A stretch of DNA of 64,000 nt from NCBI GenBank assembly GCA_963809385.1, contig CAWEJL010000013.1, positions 103,878 through 167,877 on the forward strand, written 5' to 3'. Source of the stretch: JAKAIY01 sp963809385 (lineage in GTDB: Bacteria > Chloroflexota > Ktedonobacteria > Ktedonobacterales > JADMIN01). The notes beneath the pieces are model-generated. The model saw nothing but the letters and a program-made list of their open reading frames with translations, ran no database searches and was not told where the DNA came from. The position numbers and the translations under genes are program-made. Positions 9,844 to 17,911 of this stretch are shown in pieces (the first letter of the stretch is position 1; each line of letters opens with the position of its first letter).

Positions 9844-10285
9844 GCCATACTCACGGGGCGGCGGGCGACGAGGGCGTGCGAGATTTTGCCCCGAAATCGG
9901 CTTGACTGCTACCCAAGCCATCAGTATACTTAGAGCGCCGAGAGGATTTCGCGCTCAATGCGCATCTCTCAGTTGACACGCGCACGGCTCCCCAATCGCT
10001 CGCAGTATTGCCCTATTCCGCGCACTTCCTGAGCAAGCGAGCTAAGCCAGGGCCAGGCGGATGTTTTGTCGCCGCATGGTCATAGCGCTGACGTATTCAT
10101 CTCAGGTGATGGACAATGAGGTCCACCATGCTGAGCGCGCCGCGCCATCCACGCGCCAGCCCCCGACATCTCAGTTAATCCGTCTTACGGCAGCGTGTCC
10201 GGTCAGTCCCTAGCGCATAGTCTCAAGCGTACAGCCTTCGCGCCTATCACAACGTCGCGCGTCCATGCGCGCACCGCGCCTCGTC

Positions 10286-10315
10286 ATGGAATGTTACTTT
10301 ATGGAATGTTACTTT
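10286..10315. repeat. perfect 15-base tandem duplication
   Basis: ATGGAATGTTACTTT occurs twice head to tail. It lies ~225 bases upstream of the acidic repeat protein in unusually AT-rich sequence for this window. It could be a binding site or simple slippage; nothing else supports a function. Confidence 0.6.
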
Positions 10316-10539
10316 GCGTCGTGTTTCACCTGTGTAGCGACCGACGTTGTAGCGCGTCTCAGCTGGCCAGATGATCCAGCCAGCCCTACCCGTATCCCTG
10401 CCGCCGCGCGGCTCCCAGCCATCCTTGCCGTAGGAGCCTTGCGCGATAAAGCAAGCCACTAGTATTCCCCGCCGACCAATTTCCTGGCGCCACCGGAGTA
10501 CCACCCCGGCGCGCGCCTCTTCCGCATGAGGAGCGAACA

Positions 10540-11460
10540 ATGGAATCCAGCGACTCTACGAACCCAACCGATACCACCATGCCAGCCGATGATATGACCA
10601 GCGAGACAGAGCAGGCCCAACCCGCCAGCGATGATGCGGCGTCAGCGGCCTCCGAGAACCCGGTAGAAGGACTCATCCACTCGACAATGGGCGCGCTCGA
10701 AGAGATGGCGCAAGCGGTCTCAACGGCGATGAGCAGGCTCAACACGCTCCTGTCTCACCACGCTGAGGCGTCCACTCCCGCAGCGTCCGCCACCGACTCG
10801 GTCGCGGCCGCCGAGCCGGCTGAAGAGGCGACAGATTCCACCGAAGAAGCCGTTCTCGCCGCCGAAGAGGCCGCGCCTATCGCCGAGGAGGCCACTCCCA
10901 TCGCTGAGGAGGCCGCTCCCGTCGCTGAAGAGGCTGCTCCCGTCGCTGAAGAGGCCGCTCCGGCTACCGAGGAGGCCGCGCCTATCGCCGAAGAAGCCGC
11001 TCCCGCCGCTGAGGAAGAAGCCGCTCCCGCCGCCAGCGAAGAGACGGCGCTCGCCGTTGAAGAAGCCGCGCCCATAGCTGGCGAGACGCTCGTAGCGATG
11101 AGCGTCGATGAGGCCACGCCGGTCGCTGACGATGCCGTCCCTGCCACCGAAGAAGTCACCCCTGCCGCTGAGGAAGCCGCTCCCGCCACGGACGAAACGA
11201 CTCCCATAATGGAGGAAGTTGCTCCCATCGCTGAAGAAGCCGCCCCCATCGCTGAAGAGGCTCCAGCCGCTGAGGAAGCCGCCCCCATCGCTGAAGAGGC
11301 TGACGCGACCTCGATAGCGGGAGACTTGGAGACGGAGCCTGCCCTGGCGAGCAGGACAGAGGCGGCAGACTCCGCTGAGTCAGTGGCGTCTGCGGCAGAC
11401 GAGGAGGCAAGCGCCTTCGAGCCAGTCGCGGAGACAGTCCATACCAAGGCTGATTTCTAA
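10540..11460 (+). CDS. acidic alanine-rich repeat protein (EEAAPxAEEAAP)
   Basis: 306 residues, no signal peptide and no membrane helix. The first ~85 residues are Ser/Ala/Glu-rich and include EGLIHSTMGALEEMAQAVST, predicted helical. Residues ~85-250 are more than twenty imperfect copies of a 7-residue unit, EEAAP followed by I/V/A and A. The C-terminus is again acidic. GAGGAGCG sits just before the ATG. Such low-complexity, highly negative proteins are intrinsically disordered or form long helices. No catalytic motif is seen and I assign no function. The repeats vary at synonymous positions, so they are not a recent DNA amplification. Confidence 0.6.
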   Translation: MESSDSTNPTDTTMPADDMTSETEQAQPASDDAASAASENPVEGLIHSTMGALEEMAQAVSTAMSRLNTLLSHHAEASTPAASATDSVAAAEPAEEATDSTEEAVLAAEEAAPIAEEATPIAEEAAPVAEEAAPVAEEAAPATEEAAPIAEEAAPAAEEEAAPAASEETALAVEEAAPIAGETLVAMSVDEATPVADDAVPATEEVTPAAEEAAPATDETTPIMEEVAPIAEEAAPIAEEAPAAEEAAPIAEEADATSIAGDLETEPALASRTEAADSAESVASAADEEASAFEPVAETVHTKADF

Positions 11461-11625
11461 AGTCACCTGTTGGAGCGAGAGTTGACAGGCGCCGCTCTCG
11501 CGAAAACCCTCGCGCGACGTCTCGGTGGGGGCTCCGCTGACGTCGCGCGTTCGTGTGCGCGCGCGCGAAAGGATAGCTCGCCGCAACACCTGTGGCAAGG
11601 TCACTCCTGCGCCCATCGCAGCGGG

Positions 11626-11668
11626 ACCCCTCTCACCTCCGCAGAGGAGAGGGGATCAGGGGGGTGAA
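11626..11668. repeat. palindromic repeat family B
   Basis: GACCCCTCTCACCTCCGCAG followed by AGGAGAGGGGATCAGGGGGG: a near-perfect hairpin. It overlaps the last codons of the helicase-loader gene (ending at 11656), so part of that protein's C-terminus is repeat-derived. Confidence 0.75.
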
Positions 11669-12882
11669 GCCCCCGCGCCTACCGCGCCGTATACCCCCCG
11701 CGCCCATTGCCGCCCCCACGCGGCGCCCGCGCCGCCCGTGCCGGGAGCCCGCCGCCGCGCGCCGGTATGCCGCTCGCGGTAGTCGGGGACATCGATCATC
11801 ACCTGGCGCACGAAGCTGATGTCGGCAAGGCGCGAGCGGATGCGCTCGTCCATGTGGCTGAGCAGGCGGTGGTTGGTGGTGATGACCGTCGGCATGCGGT
11901 AGTTGTAGCGGTAGTTGATGATCTGGAACAGCTTCTCGGTGGCCCAGGCCGTGCCGTTCTCCGCGCCCAGGTCATCCAGCGCCAGCAGGCCCGCCTCGCG
12001 CACCTTGTCGAATAGCTCGTCGTAGGGGACCTCGCTGGTCGGGGCGTAGGTCGCGCGCAGGTGGTCGAGCAGGTCGGGGGTGATGCTGAAGAAGACTGAC
12101 TGCCCGGCGGCCAGCCGCTCGCTGGCGATGGCGGCGGCGAGGTGCGTCTTGCCCGCGCCATAGCCGCCGCTGAGCACCAGCCAGCCCTGCGGATCCTCAG
12201 CGTAGCGCCGGGCGACCTCGTAGGCCTCGCGCAGACCGGGGATACTGGTGTCGAAGGTGTCGAAGGTCTTGTCGAGGAAAGCGTCGAGGCTGGACATACG
12301 GCGCAGGTCGGCGCGGCGGCGCTCCTCCAGCGCGCGCTCCTTGCAGACGCAAGGGACGGCCTGGCCGAAGGAAGGGTCGCCGACGGGAACATCGTCGCGG
12401 ACGAATCCGGCGCCGTGGCAGATGGGGCAGACATCGCTCGCCAGCGAGCGGCTGCGGTCGCGTGGCGCGCCCGCGGCGGGAGTAGGCGCGGGCGCGGGGA
12501 AGGCGGCGCGCAGGGAGGCGGCGTAGCCTTCGGCGGCTTCGCCGAGGGCGAGCATGCCGTGGCTCTCGCGGCGGCGAACGGCCTCACCCCCTGGCCCCCT
12601 CTCCTCTGCGGAGGCGAGGGGGGAATGCGCCGCTCCCCTCTCCTTCAAGGAGAGGGGCTGGGGGTGAAGTCCACGCCCTGGCAATTCGAGGATGCGCTCG
12701 CTATCCAGCGGGAGGGCGTCGGGCACGAGCGGGCGTGTCGCGGGCGCCGGGCGAGGCATGACGCGGCGGGCCGGAGCGGATGCCCGGCTGCTGCTGTCCA
12801 GGCGACCGCGATTGGCGCGCGCGCGGGCCGTCCTAGCGAGAATATCGCCCATGCGTTCCATGTTGCTCGCCTGCCTTTCCAT
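11656..12882 (-). CDS. DnaC/DnaI-like replicative helicase loader (AAA+ ATPase)
   Basis: About 408 residues. A divergent N-terminal half contains a family B repeat in frame (residues ~75-105). A Cys4-type zinc site follows (CPICHGAGFVRDD with downstream CVCKE). The C-terminal AAA+ domain has Walker A GGYGAGKT (Lys245), Walker B LLALDDLGAEN and sensor-like ITTNHR. Such loaders place the DnaB hexamer on DNA at origins and restart sites. It overlaps the DnaD-like gene by about 50 bases and lies in the dnaB operon, which strongly supports the role. Start 12882 has GGGAG upstream; 12861 is an alternative. The Pro/Gly-rich last ~30 residues may be read-through into repeat DNA. Confidence 0.85.
   Translation of the reverse strand: MERQASNMERMGDILARTARARANRGRLDSSSRASAPARRVMPRPAPATRPLVPDALPLDSERILELPGRGLHPQPLSLKERGAAHSPLASAEERGPGGEAVRRRESHGMLALGEAAEGYAASLRAAFPAPAPTPAAGAPRDRSRSLASDVCPICHGAGFVRDDVPVGDPSFGQAVPCVCKERALEERRRADLRRMSSLDAFLDKTFDTFDTSIPGLREAYEVARRYAEDPQGWLVLSGGYGAGKTHLAAAIASERLAAGQSVFFSITPDLLDHLRATYAPTSEVPYDELFDKVREAGLLALDDLGAENGTAWATEKLFQIINYRYNYRMPTVITTNHRLLSHMDERIRSRLADISFVRQVMIDVPDYRERHTGARRRAPGTGGAGAAWGRQWARGVYGAVGAGASPP
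12582..12669. repeat. palindromic repeat family B, double copy inside the helicase-loader gene
   Basis: Two hairpins in a row: CTGGCCCCCTCTCCTCTGCG pairing with GGAGGCGAGGGGGG, then CCCCTCTCCTTCAAGGAGAG. Translated on the minus strand as QPLSLKERGAAHSPLASAEE, it separates the N-terminal region from the zinc-binding and AAA+ parts without breaking the frame. Confidence 0.8.
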
Positions 12883-13555
12883 CGGTCTCCCACCGCTTGA
12901 GAATCGCGCGGATATAGCTCCACTTGCGCTTGTTTTGTTGGGCCGCCTCACGGAAGGCGGCTTCGATCCAGTCCCAGGGGTACCGCTCGCCCGCGTCGCG
13001 CAGCTCTTCGGCGACTAATGGGGCGAGCAGGCCAATGTTCTGCTCGTAGAGCGTGAAGATGTTGGGTCGCTCGACCTCGACGGCCAGGCGGCGCGCGCCT
13101 GGCTCGCTATCGGCGGCGTCCGCTCCAGCGATCGGGCCTTCCAGGTCCAGCAGAATCTCCGGCGAGGTGGCGCCCTGGAGCAGTCCGGCGACGGCTGCTC
13201 GGCTGCGCTCGGTGTTGAAGAAGTACCAAGTCACAATCTCGTCATCCACCCGGACGCGCGCCCGCAGCAGCACACCGCGCGCGCGGGCAGCCTCCAGCGC
13301 GGCGCGCAGCCGCTCCTCGAAGGGGCGCGGGTCGCCCCGCCGCCGCAGCGCGCGCCGCAGCAGCGGATCGGCCAGCAGCTCGCGGTCGCTGGCGCAGCGC
13401 GGCGCGCCCGTCTTCTGATAAAACAGCCAGAAGAGGTGCAAGGTCACTTTCAGTTCGTTGACGTCCTCGATCTCCGGCGCGATGGCTGTAAAGAAGGCGT
13501 CGGGCAGGGGCGTATACGGGTTCGAGCCGGGAGGAAACCCGGGAAATGCTGGCAT
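12833..13555 (-). CDS. DnaD-domain primosome protein
   Basis: 240 residues. The C-terminal ~70 residues carry the DnaD/DnaB2 signature: NIFTLYEQNIGLLAP, the acidic/aromatic WDWIEAAFREA and the terminal KWSYIRAILKRWETDG helix, which bind DNA and the initiation machinery. The N-terminal domain is a winged-helix-like region (NELKVTLHLFWLFYQK). In Firmicutes DnaD bridges DnaA and the helicase loader; here it is encoded between dnaB and the loader, a compact primosome cassette. Start at 13555 lies 18 bases after the dnaB stop, with GAGAGGAGCC as ribosome site. Family membership is clear; partner contacts are inferred. Confidence 0.85.
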   Translation of the reverse strand: MPAFPGFPPGSNPYTPLPDAFFTAIAPEIEDVNELKVTLHLFWLFYQKTGAPRCASDRELLADPLLRRALRRRGDPRPFEERLRAALEAARARGVLLRARVRVDDEIVTWYFFNTERSRAAVAGLLQGATSPEILLDLEGPIAGADAADSEPGARRLAVEVERPNIFTLYEQNIGLLAPLVAEELRDAGERYPWDWIEAAFREAAQQNKRKWSYIRAILKRWETDGKAGEQHGTHGRYSR

Positions 13556-13572
13556 CTGGGGGCTCCTCTCTC

Positions 13573-16212
13573 CTAATAGTCCGGCTCAGGCTGGCGCAAA
13601 TCCAGATCACGATACCGCGTCTGCTCTTTCTGGAAGTACAAGCTGACCGTGCCGACCGGCCCGTTACGATGCTTGGCGATGATGATGTCCGCGATGTTGG
13701 GCCGCTCGCTCTCGGGGTTGTACACATCATCGCGGTAGATGAACATGACAATATCGGCGTCCTGCTCAATTGAATTATGTAAAGTTATGTCCGCCGCCAC
13801 AAAGTTATGATGACCATCCACGGTGAGGTCATAAACATCCTCATCACCGTCTGGCTCGATGGCGACGATCTCATCCCAGTACACATCACTCTGCGCAAGC
13901 AGGGCCAATTCTGCGCATTGGGCGACAGCGGCCACGCGAAGCGCTCGCTCTCTGCTCATGTTCTGCTTATACAATGCCGTGCCGCAATACTGCTGCCCTA
14001 ACGCTGCCTGGAACTGCCGCTGAGTAAGACGAGTGGCCGCGATTGCGGGAATCGCCAGGGATGCCCATGCAGCCCGAGGGATCACATCACGATTGGTGTT
14101 GCTTCCCCGCAGCGCTATCTCGCGTGCGATGACAGCTTCGTGTGCGGCTTTCACTACGCCAAGCGCGCCGATTCGGGAAATAAATGTCTCGATGTCAGGC
14201 TTGCCGCTTATGATGACATGGAACTGATCGCGCCCTTTGTTGACCTGTGCGACACGCGAGACACGCGCGTTGATACCCAACCGGAGCAGCAGGCTGTGCA
14301 CATCATGCGCTAGCCGCTCACTGCTTGAGGCGTAGTAGATGCGCGGTATCGCAGTACGCTCGACATTAATATGCACACACCCATCCGTCGCCCACAGATG
14401 ACGGAGGAAGCGGGCGATGCCAGCGGCGGGCTGCGCAAACACCTTCTCTGGCACGCGCTTCTCGTAGGAGCGCAGGCCGAAGGCGCCCATCTCATCGAGC
14501 CAGGCGGCGATGGGGTTGCGCTTGTTGTGGGTCAGGCGCTCGCTCGCCGAGAGATAGACCTGATACCATTCACGCTCCCGCGAGACGCGCGGCGTCACCG
14601 CGTCACCAAAGACCGAGACCGCTAACCGCGCGACTTCCTCAGCCAGCGTCACATCCACAGTTGTGTATTGGATGACATGGCGCGGCAGAGTGCAGCCATC
14701 GCCGATCAGGTGGCCGAGCAGCGCCAGCTCGTCATCCGTCATCGTCGCGCGCTCAGGGCTGGGCAATGCGCGCGGCGCGGCGATGCGCATGCCGGGGGTA
14801 AGCTCATCCAGGCGGCGCCAGCCAGTGATGGTCAGGAACTTGTGGTTGGCGGTCGCGCGGACGCTGCGCCCGAGCCGCGTCGTAAGGCGGTAGACCGGCT
14901 TGTGGCCAGTGGCGAAGGCGTTGGAGACCACAGCGGGCTCCAGCTTCCACGTCGCGGTGTTCAGCGCCAGGACGCGGAAGCCAGTTTGGCCGGACAGCGA
15001 CGCGATGGGACGGTAGACACCCTCATCGGGCAGATAGACAGGTGTGTCAGCCGCCAGGCAGCCTGACTCTCTCAGGTCGCTCAGTTGCGGCTTCTTGTCG
15101 GTGCGGCTCTCCACGGCGCGCGAGAGCTGGGAAAGCGCCAGGACGGGCACATCCAGCTCGCGGGCCAGCTCTTTGAGGCCGCGGCTGATGGCGGAGATTT
15201 CCTGGACGCGGTTCTCACCGGCGCGCCCGCTGACGGTCCCCTGCATCAACTGGAGGTAGTCGACGATGATCATGTCAACGCCGCGCTCCATCTTGAGGCG
15301 GCGGGCCTTGCTGCGCATCTCCATCAGGGTGATGCCGGGGGTGTCGTCAATGTAGATGTTGGCCTCGGAGAGACGGCCCACCGAATCGCTGATGCGGTCC
15401 CACTCGTCGTCGTCAATCCAGCCGGTGCGCAGCTTCTGCTGGTCCACGCCAGCGTCCATCGAGAGGAAGCGGGCGACGAGCTGCTCGGCGCTCATCTCCA
15501 GGCTGAAGAGGGCGACACTGTGGCCGTAGCGCAGCGTGGCGCCATGCGCGACAGAGAGAGCAAGCGCCGTTTTTCCCACGGCAGGACGAGCGGCGAGGAT
15601 GATCAGGTCGGAGCGCTGGAGGCCGCCGGTCATCTTGTCGAGGTCGGAGAAGCCGGTGGCGACGCCGACGATCTCGCCGCGGCGACCATGCAGCTGGCCG
15701 AGCTTGTCGAGGTACTCGCGCAGGGTGTCGCGGATGTGCTCGAACTCCGCGTGGGAGATGCGCTGCGTGACGTTGAAGATCAGCTTCTCGGCCTGATCGA
15801 GGGCGACGTTGGCGTCCGGCTCGTTGTAGGCGATGCCCGCGATCTGTCCGGCGGCGTGGATCAGGCGGCGCAGGATGGAGGTGCGCTCGACGATGCGGGC
15901 GTAGCTCTCGACGTTGGCGCTGGTCGGCACCTGATTGGCCAGCGAGCTGACGTAGCTGGGGCCGCCGACCTCGTCGAGCTTGCCGCGCCGCTGAAGCTCA
16001 TCGATCAGGGTGATGAGGTCGGCGGGGGTCCCACCTTCGTAGAGGTCCTGGGAGGCCTCGTAGATCACGCGGTGCGACTCGCGATAGAAGTCTTCGGGCT
16101 TGAGGAAGTCGGCGATTTGCGCCATGGCTTCCGGGTCAATCAGCAGGCTGCCCAGCACGCCGGCTTCCGCCTCGACGTTCTGCGGAAGCAGCTTCTCCGA
16201 CGCCATCGCCAT
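13573..16212 (-). CDS. dnaB: replicative DNA helicase DnaB containing an intein
   Basis: 879 residues: 384 N-extein, 429 intein, 66 C-extein, giving a mature helicase of 450 residues, the usual length. The DnaB N-terminal domain starts at LLPQNVEAEAGVLGSLL. The RecA-like motor has Walker A ARPAVGKT (~residue 210), Walker B DMIIVDYLQLM and the LSQLSR loop. The intein interrupts LRESG / SIEQDAD, inside the most conserved C-terminal loop. A TGC-TATACT extended -10 at 16292-16300 (minus strand) lies about 80 bases upstream. It is the first gene of the dnaB - dnaD-like - loader operon and starts next to the DnaA-box cluster. Confidence 0.95.
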   Translation of the reverse strand: MAMASEKLLPQNVEAEAGVLGSLLIDPEAMAQIADFLKPEDFYRESHRVIYEASQDLYEGGTPADLITLIDELQRRGKLDEVGGPSYVSSLANQVPTSANVESYARIVERTSILRRLIHAAGQIAGIAYNEPDANVALDQAEKLIFNVTQRISHAEFEHIRDTLREYLDKLGQLHGRRGEIVGVATGFSDLDKMTGGLQRSDLIILAARPAVGKTALALSVAHGATLRYGHSVALFSLEMSAEQLVARFLSMDAGVDQQKLRTGWIDDDEWDRISDSVGRLSEANIYIDDTPGITLMEMRSKARRLKMERGVDMIIVDYLQLMQGTVSGRAGENRVQEISAISRGLKELARELDVPVLALSQLSRAVESRTDKKPQLSDLRESGCLAADTPVYLPDEGVYRPIASLSGQTGFRVLALNTATWKLEPAVVSNAFATGHKPVYRLTTRLGRSVRATANHKFLTITGWRRLDELTPGMRIAAPRALPSPERATMTDDELALLGHLIGDGCTLPRHVIQYTTVDVTLAEEVARLAVSVFGDAVTPRVSREREWYQVYLSASERLTHNKRNPIAAWLDEMGAFGLRSYEKRVPEKVFAQPAAGIARFLRHLWATDGCVHINVERTAIPRIYYASSSERLAHDVHSLLLRLGINARVSRVAQVNKGRDQFHVIISGKPDIETFISRIGALGVVKAAHEAVIAREIALRGSNTNRDVIPRAAWASLAIPAIAATRLTQRQFQAALGQQYCGTALYKQNMSRERALRVAAVAQCAELALLAQSDVYWDEIVAIEPDGDEDVYDLTVDGHHNFVAADITLHNSIEQDADIVMFIYRDDVYNPESERPNIADIIIAKHRNGPVGTVSLYFQKEQTRYRDLDLRQPEPDY
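13774..15060 (-). mobile_element. intein with LAGLIDADG homing endonuclease in DnaB (residues 385-813)
   Basis: 429 residues starting with Cys (CLAADTPVYLPDEG, block A) and ending in His-Asn before Ser (LHN/S), as needed for protein splicing. Block B is ATANHKFLTITGWRRL (Thr-x-x-His type). Two dodecapeptide motifs of a LAGLIDADG endonuclease are visible: LLGHLIGDG near intein residue 110 and FLRHLWATDG near residue 215; each keeps its acidic residue. Block F is VYDLTVDGHHNFVA. The insertion site matches the known Synechocystis DnaB intein site. All splice-critical residues are present, so it should splice. The endonuclease looks complete but its activity is untested. Confidence 0.95.
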
Positions 16213-16291
16213 ACCCCCAACATCACCTCTACGGCGCCCACTGGCCCAGACGCTCGCCCCGCCGCAAGGCGCTAGAACGTCTATTCTACAC

Positions 16292-16300
16292 AGTATAGCA
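16292..16300 (-). promoter_or_regulatory. extended -10 promoter of the dnaB operon
   Basis: On the minus strand TGC-TATACT, an extended -10, about 80 bases before the dnaB start. A second -10-like TAGAAT follows shortly after. No good -35 is visible, consistent with extended -10 use. Confidence 0.45.
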
Positions 16301-16330
16301 CGCTGCCCCGTACCTCAGCCCGCGCAGGTG

Positions 16331-16383
16331 GGCTTCGCGGCCAGGGCGAGCGATAGCGAAGCGCCCTTGCGGGTTTCCCGCCA
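16331..16383. repeat. palindromic repeat family C, partial copy
   Basis: GGCTTCGCGGCCAGGGCGAG, then AGCGAAGCGCCCTTGCGGGT and TTCCCGCC: the same order of elements as 49210-49304 but lacking the central hairpin. Lies between dnaB and the DnaA boxes. Confidence 0.55.
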
Positions 16384-16474
16384 GGCTCCTCCCACCGCGC
16401 TTCACCAGAGACGAAGCGGTACGGTTGAGAGTACCTGAGGCGCCCCGTTTGCGCAACCGGACGCGGGCTGGTGG

Positions 16475-16990
16475 TTATCCACCAGTGGGTGGATATGTGG
16501 ATAAGTGGCGGGCGCTGGGGCGGTTGACAGCGGTGGAGCGAGGAAGGTGGAACGAGTGAGAGGGGCTTGTTTCCGGGGTTGCGCGATGAGGCGGCGAACG
16601 GCCTACAGACGCTTTCCACCGTCCCCAGCGGTTATCCACGAATCTTGTGGAGTTATCCACGAACTTATCCACACAGATATTCACAGGCTGTTTGGGCTAG
16701 GTGGGATGGCGGACTCAGGCGTGGGATGTTTGGCGTGTAATTACCATCTCGGGTTGATAGTTATCCTGCTCCATGAGCGTCATGTCATGTATCATAAGGC
16801 TGGGTTCCGGAGAGGATAGAGAGTATCCATGCCAGACTGCGTCCGCCGCATCGCTCGCGGCGGGACGCGCTCGGATCGAGGGGCAGATTTTCAGGGTTAT
16901 GGAACGTGGAGCCGCGCGGGCTAGCGCGCTTTCCACCGTCCCCGGCGGTTATCCACGAATCTTGTAGAGTTTTCCACGAACTTATCCACA
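16475..16990. other. DnaA-box cluster, candidate oriC or DnaA-binding locus
   Basis: Eight matches to the 9-base DnaA box TTATCCACA within 516 bases. Outer pair: TTATCCACC at 16475 and TGTGGATAA (minus-strand box) at 16496. First module: TTATCCACG 16632, TTATCCACG 16653, TTATCCACA 16665. Second module: TTATCCACG 16949, TTTTCCACG 16970, TTATCCACA 16982. Boxes within each module are spaced 21 and 12 bases, identical in both. The region is clearly less GC-rich than its surroundings, and the dnaB operon runs away from it to the left. No dnaA or dnaN is in the window. Either a replication origin or a DnaA-controlled or titrating site. Confidence 0.65.
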
Positions 16991-17174
16991 TAGATATACA
17001 CAGGCTGTTTGGGCTAGGTGGGATGGTGGGCTCAGGCGTGGGATGTTTGGCGTGGTGATGACCAATTCAAGGCGATATAACTAACTCGCTCTAGTGAGCG
17101 TCATGTCATGTATCATAGGCTGGAGTTCCGGGGAAGGATAGGGGGTATCCATGCCAGACTGCGTTCCGCCGCAA
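16611..17174 (+). repeat. tandem imperfect direct repeat (~240 bp, two copies, 317-322 bp period)
   Basis: Copy 1 spans about 16611-16852 and copy 2 about 16928-17174. Shared blocks are GCTTTCCACCGTCCCC, the three DnaA boxes, CACAGGCTGTTTGGGCTAGG, GGGATGTTTGGCGTG, GAGCGTCATGTCATGTATCA and ATCCATGCCAGACTGCG. Copy 2 runs into the start of the intact-start membrane-protein gene at 17151; copy 1 carries the same gene start at 16829 but truncated after 31 codons. So promoter, DnaA boxes and gene start were duplicated together. Confidence 0.8.
16829..16924 (+). pseudogene. truncated duplicate of the 17151 membrane-protein gene
   Basis: ATG followed by CCAGACTGCGTCCGCCGCAT matches the start of the gene at 17151, but the reading frame diverges after about 12 codons and stops at 16924. 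It marks the 3' limit of the first duplicated DnaA-box module. A product of 31 residues is unlikely to be functional. Confidence 0.6.
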
Positions 17175-17644
17175 TCGCTCGCCACATGGTCGGATGTCCT
17201 GCTCTATGGGGCGCTCGCGCTTGGCGTCGAGGCGCTCGCGCTGCTGTTCACGCTGCGTCCAGCAAAAGGCGGTTCGTGGCGCTGGCTCGCGCTGCGGGGC
17301 GTTCTCTTCGCAGGCGTGGTTACAGTAGCCGTCTGGTCGCTGACCATCAGCGCCAGCGCGCAGCGCGATGTACGAGGGTACGTGACGCTCTTCGACTGGA
17401 ACTCAGACGCATGCTACTGCGATCTGCAAGCCCCTCCAGCTCACAAGCCGCCTTCCAGCGGCATATGCAAGCGGTGACCGCGCCCATCGAACATACCGCC
17501 GCCATCGCCAGTGGGATTTCCGCCGTTCTCCTCCTGGTGGGCGCCTACCTGCTGGCGCGCTGGATACGGCAGCGATGGCGTGCGGCTCCGCAAAGCATGC
17601 TCGGCATGGAGAGCGATGAATGGCGGCGGGAGCGGATAGTGTAG
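17151..17644 (+). CDS. small membrane protein, frameshifted
   Basis: Starts MPDCVPPQSLATWSDVLLYG. Two hydrophobic helices (LALGVEALALLFTL and GVLFAGVVTVAVWSLTI) are followed by a loop containing DACYCD and a third helix (ASGISAVLLLVGAYLLARWI) with a basic tail. Near 17445 the frame changes: QAPPAHK in one frame continues as AAFQRHMQAVTAP in the other, so one base seems missing. Repaired length is about 164 residues. GGGAAGGATAGGGGG precedes the ATG. Family unknown. It is the second, longer copy of a duplicated start (see 16829). Confidence 0.5.
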
Positions 17645-17911
17645 CGGCGCGGGCGATGCGAAATTACGCCTGTGCCCCAGGCTGTGGCGCCGTTCGCCGC
17701 TCCCGCTGGGCCAGCCGCCAGCCAGCGACCGCCAGCGCGGCGAAGATCAGCAGCTCGACGCCGGTGAGACCCTGGCTGAGCGGCAGGCGGGCGAGGATCT
17801 CGTGCAGCGGGCGCCTCCTCTTCGCTGGTCGCGCCTTGAGAATGACAGTGCGAGTGGGAAAAGCCGCTCACTACGCCAGGGTGGACGCTCAGGCTAGAGG
17901 ATGCGGTCCAG
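17645..17911. other. gene-free interval
   Basis: 267 bases without a supportable gene. On the minus strand an open stretch (about 17666-17815) would encode one hydrophobic helix, GVELLIFAALAVAGWRLAQR, but it has no start codon or ribosome site. It may be a remnant of a C-terminal membrane anchor. Confidence 0.35.

Larger units (their letters stand above)
9570..10539. other. gene-free region with repeats
   Basis: About 970 bases without a supportable gene; the short frames here lack ribosome-binding sites and typical codon bias. It contains a family C repeat (9750-9843) and a perfect 15-base tandem duplication (10286-10315). Confidence 0.5.

Noticed and set aside
10755..11447. Ser/Ala-rich minus-strand protein opposite the acidic repeat protein
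   Set aside because: It is the antisense of the EEAAP repeat and lacks a ribosome site; the plus-strand gene has one.
13521..13545. tRNA T-arm-like GGGTTCGAGCC sequence
   Set aside because: No acceptor or anticodon arm around it; it lies within the start of the DnaD-like gene.
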